Source: Flavobacteriales bacterium
GTDB taxonomy: Bacteria > Bacteroidota > Bacteroidia > Flavobacteriales_D > Parvicellaceae
DNA length: 13,419 nt
NCBI GenBank assembly: GCA_026993705.1
Contig: JALWSJ010000307.1
Coordinates: 1,050 to 14,468, forward strand
Direction: 5' to 3'
A program made the translations under genes and the position numbers. Shown piece by piece: positions 1 to 5,089 of this stretch. The first letter of the stretch is position 1. Each line of letters starts with the position of its first letter. A model generated the notes under the pieces. That model did not search any database and was not told where the DNA came from. It worked only from the letters and a program-made list of their open reading frames with translations.

Positions 1-246
1 TCTTTAGATATTCATTTATATCGTTTTAGATATCGATTAAAAAAAGGTTATGGATGTGCAGTATCTAAAGGGAATTGTGGCTATTCCCATTTATTAATTG
101 AAAGAAGTAATATACGGTATGATCCACCTTCTATAAGTCAATCTCGTATTTGTTTGTCTGTCCCTGAAGGACGCTTTCCTAAGAGAAATACAGTGTTTAT
201 TCGCAAAAGGAGATATTCAATATTAAAAGAAGAGTCTACTCCGTAG
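1..246 (+). CDS. C-terminal end of an unrecognised protein (5' partial)
   Basis: Frame 1 is open from the first base for 81 codons to a TAG at 244-246, which is long for chance in such AT-rich DNA. The translation is basic (many Arg and Lys) and has three cysteines, in GYGCAVSKGNCGY and again in SQSRICLSVPEG. The last 15 residues are highly charged. I do not recognise the family. I compared it with YidD, which also has a short Cys-containing basic core, and with an ECF sigma factor, which would be expected ahead of the next operon, and it matches neither. The gene starts outside the window, so domain content and localisation cannot be judged. No other feature supports coding here, hence moderate confidence. 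Confidence 0.5.
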   Translation, partial: SLDIHLYRFRYRLKKGYGCAVSKGNCGYSHLLIERSNIRYDPPSISQSRICLSVPEGRFPKRNTVFIRKRRYSILKEESTP

Positions 247-578
247 CACTACTCTCCCGTACTCTCTCCACGCCCAAAATAGAAAAACCTGTCCCTTATA
301 AGGGAAGATACATAAACAGAGATATCAGAATAGCACTACAACAGAGAAAAACACACGTAATATCCCCCACAAGAAAAGTTGTATTCACTCCACTTTCACT
401 CGTTCCTCCCTCTTGTTTCTTTTATCGGTAGCTTTGTTTTGTTTGAATGTTGGAAATCAACAAAATATATCGAATTTTATTTTATTAAAATTCGATATAT
501 TTCAACATTGTGAAAAAAAGTTATATTTTTTTTCATATCCGATTAAACCTTTTGCAAAAAGCATAGTCCAATAAGCAA
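247..578. other. Non-coding gap upstream of the anti-sigma-like operon
   Basis: No credible gene is visible on either strand. The left part (247-440) holds only a 14-base palindrome, TCCCTTATAAGGGA, at 292-305, with no T-tract to make it a terminator. The right part holds the large inverted repeat described separately and then an A/T-rich leader. I see no exact TAnnTTTG promoter. The closest is a weak TTTTG-containing stretch near 545-556, which I do not call. Confidence 0.6.
446..509. repeat. Inverted repeat (15-bp perfect arms) upstream of the anti-sigma-like gene
   Basis: ATATATCGAATTTTA at 465-479 and its exact reverse complement at 486-500 enclose a 6-base loop. Outside them AATGTTG (446-452) and CAACATT (503-509) can extend the structure across unequal internal bulges. 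A second CAAC at 458-461 could compete for the same GTTG. The right arm is not followed by a T-run, so a simple terminator for the upstream gene is unlikely. It lies 70-114 bases before the start codon at 579, which suits an operator or a leader structure, but that role is inference. Confidence 0.6.
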
Positions 579-1061
579 ATGAAAAACTCACAAAAACATA
601 ACGAAGAAAAAGAAGCACCTGTTTTATTTGGGGTAAAGAAAAAAAATGGTTCGGGCTTACAAGTTCCCAATGATTATTTTGAAAATAAGAAATTGGAGTT
701 ACAGTCTATACCACGACAATATCCTTTAATGCAAAAAGACAGAAAAAAGTCAAATGTTCTTTTGTATAGTATGTTGGGCGTAGCTGCAATGTTGTTAATC
801 GGTTTGTTTGTTATTACTACTAAACAAATCAATCACAACCCTAAGCACGTTGCTTATAACCAAATGTTTGATAATCTTACTGCAGGAGATTTAAAGCAAA
901 TACTTACGGAAGATGATGATGTTTCTATTTCTGTTTGGGTAGAATTTAACGATGAGCAATCCATTATGATTATGCAGGAATCGTTAGAAAAAAGTCAAAG
1001 AGAAACAATAGAGGTTTCTTCCGATGATTTTGATGAGTTTTTTGAAGAAGAAGTTTATTAA
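579..1061 (+). CDS. Single-pass membrane protein, anti-sigma-factor-like
   Basis: 160 residues. The N-terminal part (1-58) is charged and cytoplasmic in character and carries the motif LQVPNDYFENK (28-38). This resembles the F-x-VP-x-x-YF signature common in Bacteroidetes membrane proteins encoded next to ECF sigma factors. One hydrophobic segment lies at about residues 60-80 after a Lys/Arg cluster, giving a cytoplasmic N-terminus. The remainder (81-160) is strongly acidic and ends in a Asp/Glu-rich tail. The gene is followed after 22 bases by a Spy/LTXXQ-like gene, the usual third member of a sigma / membrane / periplasmic-sensor set. The sigma factor gene is not seen upstream. Function as an anti-sigma or signalling partner is inferred from context; no classical zinc-binding anti-sigma motif is present. 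The start ATG at 579 has no clear Shine-Dalgarno sequence. Confidence 0.8.
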   Translation: MKNSQKHNEEKEAPVLFGVKKKNGSGLQVPNDYFENKKLELQSIPRQYPLMQKDRKKSNVLLYSMLGVAAMLLIGLFVITTKQINHNPKHVAYNQMFDNLTAGDLKQILTEDDDVSISVWVEFNDEQSIMIMQESLEKSQRETIEVSSDDFDEFFEEEVY

Positions 1062-1083
1062 TCAAACTAAAAAAACGAAAATT

Positions 1084-1509
1084 ATGAAAACAAAAATGTT
1101 AATGCTCGCAATGGTTCTGATAGGAGCTATGAGCACAGCTTTTGGGCAAGAGGCTCATAAAAAGGAAAACAAAAAAGAGGTAAGAAAAGCTCAAAAAATA
1201 GCGTTTATAACGGAACGATTAGAGTTAACACCGGAAGAGTCAAAAGCTTTTTGGCCTTTGTATGAAGCTCGAGAAAAGGACAGAAAAGAAGCAATAAAAC
1301 GAATTAAAGGAGATAAAAAAGATAAGAAGAAGATAGAGGAAATGTCTGATGCAGAAGTAAAAGAACTGCTAAACAAAACGATAGAAATCAGGCAAGTTCA
1401 ACTTAATATATTTAAACAATATAACGATAAATTTTTGAGTGTCCTTCCTCCTAAAAAAGTGGCAAAGCTCTACCATTTAGAGAAAGAATTTAGAAAACAT
1501 CGTAAATAA
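1084..1509 (+). CDS. Spy/LTXXQ-like periplasmic protein (ECF sigma sensor type)
   Basis: 141 residues from the ATG at 1084. The frame is open further upstream to 1024, but that would overlap the preceding gene and bury the signal peptide. Starting at 1084 gives a clean Sec signal, MKTKMLMLAMVLIGAMSTAFGQ, with cleavage after about residue 22. The mature protein is very Lys/Glu-rich and helical. It has a Spy/CpxP-type LTPEE motif followed by FWPLY (residues 48-60), a second helix-start motif MSDAE (87-91), and LPPKKVAKLY near the end (121-130). These match the small Bacteroidetes proteins often annotated as sensor of ECF-type sigma factor. Likely periplasmic, either chaperone-like or part of an envelope-stress circuit with the membrane protein 22 bases upstream. 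The exact ligand is unknown. Confidence 0.8.
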   Translation: MKTKMLMLAMVLIGAMSTAFGQEAHKKENKKEVRKAQKIAFITERLELTPEESKAFWPLYEAREKDRKEAIKRIKGDKKDKKKIEEMSDAEVKELLNKTIEIRQVQLNIFKQYNDKFLSVLPPKKVAKLYHLEKEFRKHRK

Positions 1510-1534
1510 GAAAAAGGGCATTAAACAGAAGCAG

Positions 1535-1568
1535 AAAAAAAGGGAAACATTAATGTTTCCCTTTTTTT
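1535..1568. terminator. Bidirectional intrinsic terminator
   Basis: A perfect 34-base palindrome: seven A, GGGAAACATTAATGTTTCCC, seven T, with two further T to 1570. It lies between the convergent Spy-like and thioredoxin-like genes. The G/C part of the stem followed by T-runs on both strands fits a shared terminator for both directions. Confidence 0.9.
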
Positions 1569-1580
1569 TTGCTTGATTTT

Positions 1581-2141
1581 TTATTTTAACAGCTTATCAA
1601 TAGCGATATGCAGATTATCTCCTCTAAGATTTTTTCCGATAATAACACCGTTTTCATCAATTAAGTAACTCATCGGAATAGAGTTCACGTGATAAATTTG
1701 AGCGGCTTTACTGTTCCAAAAAAGTAAATCAGAAACATGATTTGACCAAATCAATCCATCTTGTTTGATAGCGTTTACCCAACTTCCTTTGTTTCTATCT
1801 AAAGAAACGCTATATACATCAAAACCTTTAGCGTTTTTAAAATGGGCATTTTTGTATTTGTTGTAAGCTTTTACCACATTGGGGTTTTCTCTTCTACAAG
1901 GCCCGCACCACGAAGCCCAAAAATCTATTAGTACAATTTTACCTCTTAAGTCCGATAGCTTTCTAACTTTTCCATTGGGGTCTTTAAAGGCTAATTCAGG
2001 TGCAACATCTCCAATGGTTAGTCCTACTTTTTGTAAGGTTGTGGTTTTTGTAGCGTTTTCTTTTCCGGAAGAATGAGTAAGAAGACTAAAGCTACTTAGA
2101 GCAATTAAAGCAGTTGCTGTTATTATGCTTATTGTTTTCAT
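1581..2141 (-). CDS. TlpA/ResA-like periplasmic thioredoxin-fold protein
   Basis: 186 residues. An N-terminal hydrophobic segment (residues about 4-22, after MKT) is a Sec signal or membrane anchor. The mature part begins with the AhpC/TSA-type strand IGDVAPELAFKDPNGK (43-58), followed by the redox motif WCGPC at 78-82 (Cys79, Cys82) within DFWASWCGPCRREN. The cis-proline is in SIPMSYLID (Pro156), where the residue after Pro is Met rather than the usual Thr. The family reduces or exchanges disulfides in the periplasm, for example in cytochrome c maturation or stress defence. Which substrate applies here cannot be told. It stands alone, convergent with the Spy-like gene and downstream of murA in the same direction, with repeat copy A between. 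A 13-base palindrome GCTAAATTTTAGC lies upstream, near 2174-2186. Confidence 0.9.
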   Translation of the reverse strand: MKTISIITATALIALSSFSLLTHSSGKENATKTTTLQKVGLTIGDVAPELAFKDPNGKVRKLSDLRGKIVLIDFWASWCGPCRRENPNVVKAYNKYKNAHFKNAKGFDVYSVSLDRNKGSWVNAIKQDGLIWSNHVSDLLFWNSKAAQIYHVNSIPMSYLIDENGVIIGKNLRGDNLHIAIDKLLK

Positions 2142-2233
2142 ATTATTTCATATTATTTTTTTTGATTTGAATATCGCTAAATTTTAGCAAAAATTGTACC
2201 ATATAAAAAAAAGAGTTTGATTTGTATCTTTTT

Positions 2234-2373
2234 GCGATAGGGATAGAAACGGCATCCTTTTGGTTTGTTTGCTTTATGCAAACCAAAAGATATAGTGGAT
2301 AGCCCGACCCCGTTTTACTCAAACAATGTTTCGCGAGAGCGATATGTTGTTTGAGTAAAACGGGGGAACGCCC
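2234..2373 (-). repeat. Structured dispersed repeat, copy A
   Basis: Read on the minus strand it begins GGGCGTTCCCC four bases after the murA stop and ends TATCCCTATCGC. Hairpin 1 has perfect 19-bp arms (2308-2326 with 2347-2365, CCCCGTTTTACTCAAACAA) and a 20-base loop containing a small inner hairpin (TCGC/GCGA). Then comes the conserved block TCGGGCTATC. Hairpin 2 has 11-bp arms CTTTTGGTTTG/CAAACCAAAAG (2257-2267 with 2279-2289) around an 11-base loop. It shares block order and both hairpins with copies B and C, but hairpin 1 is unrelated in sequence and the 3' tail differs. Confidence 0.85.
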
Positions 2374-2377
2374 AAAA

Positions 2378-3685
2378 TTAAGAAATTCTTCGGATATCTG
2401 CTCCTAAATTATTTAAACGCAACTCAATATTTTCATACCCTCTATCTATCTGTTCAATATTTTTTATAATGCTTGTTCCTTCGGCAGAAAGAGCAGCGAT
2501 AAGTAACGAAACCCCGGCTCTAATGTCCGGAGAAGTCATGTTTATACCTCTTAAATTATTGCCTCGGTTTAGTCCGATTACCGTAGCTCTGTGTGGGTCG
2601 CATAGAATGATTTGAGCTCCCATATCAATCAATTTATCGGTGAAGAACAGACGGCTTTCAAACATTTTTTGGTGAATCAATACACTTCCTTTTGCTTGTG
2701 TAGCTACAACCAAGACGATACTCAATAAATCGGGCGTAAATCCCGGCCAAGGAGCATCGGCAACAGTCATAATAGAACCGTCGATAAAAGAATCTATCTC
2801 GTAATTGTCTTGTTGTGGAATGAAAATATCATCACCTTTTCGTTCTAATTTTATACCTAATTTTCTAAATACCGATGGGATTTGACCTAAGTTTTCATAA
2901 GATACATCCTTAATTGTAATTTCGGATTGTGTCATAGCAGCCAGTCCGATAAAACTACCGATTTCAATCATATCGGGAAGAACTCGATGTTCGCAACCGT
3001 GCAATTCTTTCACTCCTTCTATGGTCAATAAGTTTGAGCCGACACCTGAAATTTTTGCCCCCATGCTATTTAGCATCTTACATAGTTGTTGTAAGTAAGG
3101 TTCGCAAGCCGCGTTATAAATAGTCGTTGTACCCTCTGCCATTACCGCGGTCATCACGATATTAGCCGTACCCGTTACCGATGCTTCGTCCAATAGCATA
3201 TAGCAACCTTTTAATTGCTTTGCTTCGGCTTTAAAAAATTCTGCTTTAGCATCGTATTTAAAATTAGCACCTAATTTTTGAAAACCTAAAAAGTGCGTAT
3301 CTAACCTTCGTCTTCCGATTTTATCTCCTCCGGGTTTAGGTATATATCCCTTGCCAAAACGAGCCAATAAAGGACCTACAATCATGATAGAACCTCTAAG
3401 TCCCCCGCCTTTCTCCTTAAACTCATCAGTGAGCATATAATCTACATCTACCTCATCTGCCTGAAAACTATATATTCCCTTATCCAGTTTTTCTACCTTA
3501 ACTCCCAAAGCTTGAAGGAGGTTAATCAATTTGTTGACATCAATAATATCAGGTAAATTGCTGATAATTACTTTTTCTTTTGTGAGTAAGACGGCATTCA
3601 GAACTTGCAAAGCTTCGTTTTTAGCCCCTTGCGGAATGATTTCTCCTTTTAATCGGTTTCCTCCGTGTATTTCAAAAGCTCCCAT
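2378..3685 (-). CDS. murA: UDP-N-acetylglucosamine 1-carboxyvinyltransferase (MurA), Asp active-site form
   Basis: 435 residues, close to the usual family length of about 420. MurA transfers enolpyruvate from PEP to UDP-GlcNAc, the first committed step of peptidoglycan synthesis, in the cytoplasm. Visible landmarks are Lys22 in GAKNEAL, the substrate-binding region PGFTPDL near the end of the second domain, and the C-terminal DIRAG loop corresponding to the Arg397 region of E. coli. The loop KPGGDKIGRRRLD carries Asp121 where E. coli has Cys115. Asp at this site is known in some other bacteria and makes the enzyme insensitive to fosfomycin. The gene follows the DUF4290 gene by 3 bases and is presumably co-transcribed with it. 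Repeat copy A starts right after the stop. Confidence 0.96.
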   Translation of the reverse strand: MGAFEIHGGNRLKGEIIPQGAKNEALQVLNAVLLTKEKVIISNLPDIIDVNKLINLLQALGVKVEKLDKGIYSFQADEVDVDYMLTDEFKEKGGGLRGSIMIVGPLLARFGKGYIPKPGGDKIGRRRLDTHFLGFQKLGANFKYDAKAEFFKAEAKQLKGCYMLLDEASVTGTANIVMTAVMAEGTTTIYNAACEPYLQQLCKMLNSMGAKISGVGSNLLTIEGVKELHGCEHRVLPDMIEIGSFIGLAAMTQSEITIKDVSYENLGQIPSVFRKLGIKLERKGDDIFIPQQDNYEIDSFIDGSIMTVADAPWPGFTPDLLSIVLVVATQAKGSVLIHQKMFESRLFFTDKLIDMGAQIILCDPHRATVIGLNRGNNLRGINMTSPDIRAGVSLLIAALSAEGTSIIKNIEQIDRGYENIELRLNNLGADIRRIS

Positions 3686-3688
3686 ACA

Positions 3689-4369
3689 TTATTTTTTTCG
3701 GTAGTTGTTTTTATAATTCTTGTTAGGTGTGTTTCTTCGGGTTTTAGAATGGTTGTTACTTCTCGAAGAAGTGCCCGGATTGTTATTATAGTTCTTTTTG
3801 TAATGGCTCAATATCTCTCTTGTGTCAGTCAATTCGCTAGGGTCAATGGTTAATTTTCCATCCGAATATTGCTCTAAATGTTTTACGATGACCTCATCAT
3901 TTACCGTATCTCTGTTCCAAAGCAAATAAGAAGTTTTAAGCAAATTGGCAATTCTTTTTACCAAGAATTTTTTCTCATCTCCTTCCGGGAGTTTTACGGC
4001 TGCTTTTATCAAATCTTCCATAATAGCCCCATAATGCCCATACTTTATTTTCCTTTGCGGATAAGCGATTCTCTCAGGTTTTTTCTCAAAAAAATCTGGA
4101 GAAGGTTTTGGATAAGGAGAATCTACATCTAACTGAAAGTTAGACATAATGAACAAATGATCCCATAATTTTTGGTCGTATTCCTCCATGTTTTTTAGTT
4201 GAGGATTTACTTGCGACATCACCTTAACCACAGCTTTAGCACACTTATTTCGTTCTTCTCTATCGGCAATGGACATACAGTGTTCAATCATTTTCTGCAC
4301 ATTTCTGCCATATTCCGGAATCGCCATTTGCGGACGTTCCGTATTGTATTCTAACGAAGTAATATTCAT
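3689..4369 (-). CDS. DUF4290 protein, upstream partner of murA
   Basis: 226 residues. The N-terminal motif LEYNTERPQMAIPEYGRN (6-23) and the stretch DHLFIMSNFQLDVDSPYP are hallmarks of the Bacteroidetes DUF4290 family. There is no signal peptide or membrane segment, so it is expected to be cytoplasmic. The conserved region runs to about residue 190. The last 35 or so residues are an Asn/Lys/Arg-rich, probably disordered basic tail, which could contact nucleic acid or acidic partners; this is a guess from composition. The biochemical role is unknown. Its stop is 3 bases before the murA start, suggesting translational coupling and a link to cell-wall synthesis. Minus-strand sequence 20-35 bases upstream holds TAATTTTA, one mismatch from TAnnTTTG, without a convincing upstream element. 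Confidence 0.9.
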   Translation of the reverse strand: MNITSLEYNTERPQMAIPEYGRNVQKMIEHCMSIADREERNKCAKAVVKVMSQVNPQLKNMEEYDQKLWDHLFIMSNFQLDVDSPYPKPSPDFFEKKPERIAYPQRKIKYGHYGAIMEDLIKAAVKLPEGDEKKFLVKRIANLLKTSYLLWNRDTVNDEVIVKHLEQYSDGKLTIDPSELTDTREILSHYKKNYNNNPGTSSRSNNHSKTRRNTPNKNYKNNYRKK

Positions 4370-4565
4370 ATTTTCGATTTGTAAAATTATAAGAGAGCCC
4401 GAATGTAGCTTGTGTTAACGCTGTTAATAAGCCTATTTTAAAGCATATTGTCCTCCGGAAACTCAAATAGATGGTATTAAATAATGACCAAAGATAAGAA
4501 AACCAAACTAAGAAGCACCATTTACGATTAAAAAACAATCCACGTCTGATTGTTAGTGATGATTT

Positions 4566-4784
4566 GGGCGTTCCCATTACGACATAAAACTATTTTTGCG
4601 TTCCAACGCAAAAATAGTTTAACGCCGTAATGGTCGGGCTATCACTACTCACTCTTTTGGTTTGCATATATGCAACAAACCAAAAGGAGTTCAAACACGC
4701 CGTTCTATCCCTAACACGGGACAGATGAGTGCAAAGAAAACGAAATTTAGTTTTCTTAGACGATGAAAAATTCTTTTGCATAGC
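4566..4784 (+). repeat. Structured dispersed repeat, copy B (full length with tail)
   Basis: It begins GGGCGTTCCC. Hairpin 1 has outer arms CCATTACG/CGTAATGG (4574-4581 with 4626-4633) and a perfect inner 16-bp stem AAACTATTTTTGCGTT (4587-4602) with 4605-4620. Next come TCGGGCTATC, then hairpin 2 CTTTTGGTTTG/CAAACCAAAAG (4654-4664 with 4676-4686, 11-base loop), then GGAGTTCAAACACGCCGTTC and a 79-base tail from TATCCCTAAC (4706) to CATAGC (4779-4784). It matches copy C at roughly nine of ten positions over the first 150 bases. No + strand gene ends just before it. Confidence 0.9.
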
Positions 4785-4788
4785 CCCA

Positions 4789-4866
4789 GCTATGGAAATG
4801 TTTTTTGAAGAAGGATAAAGGAAATAAAAACATTTTATGGTGCTCATTTTATACGGGTTAGGGATA
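4789..4866 (-). repeat. Inverted tail-only remnant of the dispersed repeat
   Basis: Read on the minus strand it runs TATCCCTAACCCG...ATGAG...CATAGC over 78 bases, against 79 in the tails of copies B and C. Start, end and internal landmarks are shared: TATCCCTAAC, ATGAG, a T-rich middle, an A-run, CATAGC. It abuts copy B tail to tail. The two CATAGC ends form a hairpin with the 4-base loop CCCA (4779-4794). The hairpin-bearing core expected beyond 4866 is absent. Confidence 0.7.
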
Positions 4867-4872
4867 TTTCAA

Positions 4873-4935
4873 CTAACGTAAAAATACAATATTGGTAATC
4901 AAGCAATTATGAAATCGCCTAAATTTTTACGTTAG
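4873..4935. repeat. 13-bp inverted repeat upstream of the adhesin gene
   Basis: CTAACGTAAAAAT (4873-4885) and its exact reverse complement (4923-4935) enclose 37 bases. It could be a leader or operator structure or a small mobile fragment. No clean flanking duplication is seen: TCAA is directly on the left but displaced by one base on the right. It lies about 125 bases before the promoter element. Confidence 0.5.
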
Positions 4936-5059
4936 CTCAAAAACTCAACTGTTTTTCACAGTCGCTTAATAATCTCTAACGCGAACTAATTTTGTTGACG
5001 TCTATTATTTATTCTTGATAACTCTGTTCAAAAAAGAGAGAAAAAAAGCAACCTTTTGA

Positions 5060-5067
5060 TAAATTTG
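5060..5067 (+). promoter_or_regulatory. Putative -7 element of the adhesin operon promoter
   Basis: TAAATTTG is an exact match to the Bacteroidetes -7 consensus TAnnTTTG, 22 bases before the ATG at 5090. This would place the transcript start near 5071 with a leader of about 19 bases. No TTG is found at the expected -33 spacing; the sequence there is a run of A and G. Confidence 0.45.
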
Positions 5068-5089
5068 CGTTAGACTTTAAAGTTTGAGT

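Larger units (their letters stand above)
4370..5089. other. 720-base non-coding region with repeats and adhesin promoter
   Basis: It holds, in order: about 195 bases with the DUF4290 promoter side and a weak hairpin (AACAATC/GATTGTT, near 4535-4556), repeat copy B, an inverted tail remnant, a 13-bp inverted repeat, and the adhesin -7 element. The open frames crossing it on the minus strand run through the repeat hairpins and resemble no protein. I see no gene. Confidence 0.7.

Noticed and set aside
1..246. YidD or ECF sigma factor C-terminus
   Set aside because: The cysteine spacing and the typical YidD HPWGGxGYDP motif are absent, and no sigma region 4 helix-turn-helix is visible.
266..280. 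Possible further repeat copy at CGCCCAAAATAG
   Set aside because: Only the GGGCG-like end matches; the next conserved blocks and hairpins are missing.
4284..4577. Minus-strand 97-codon open frame overlapping the start of the DUF4290 gene
   Set aside because: It overlaps a confident gene in another frame on the same strand, and its translation has no recognisable features.
2234..4784. CRISPR array or insertion sequence formed by the repeats
   Set aside because: Copies are far apart, in both orientations, with internal hairpins and no regular spacers; no transposase gene or clean target duplication is in the window.
4590..4847. Minus-strand 85-codon open frame
   Set aside because: It crosses both hairpins of repeat copy B and part of its tail; the product looks like no protein and the DNA is explained by the repeat.
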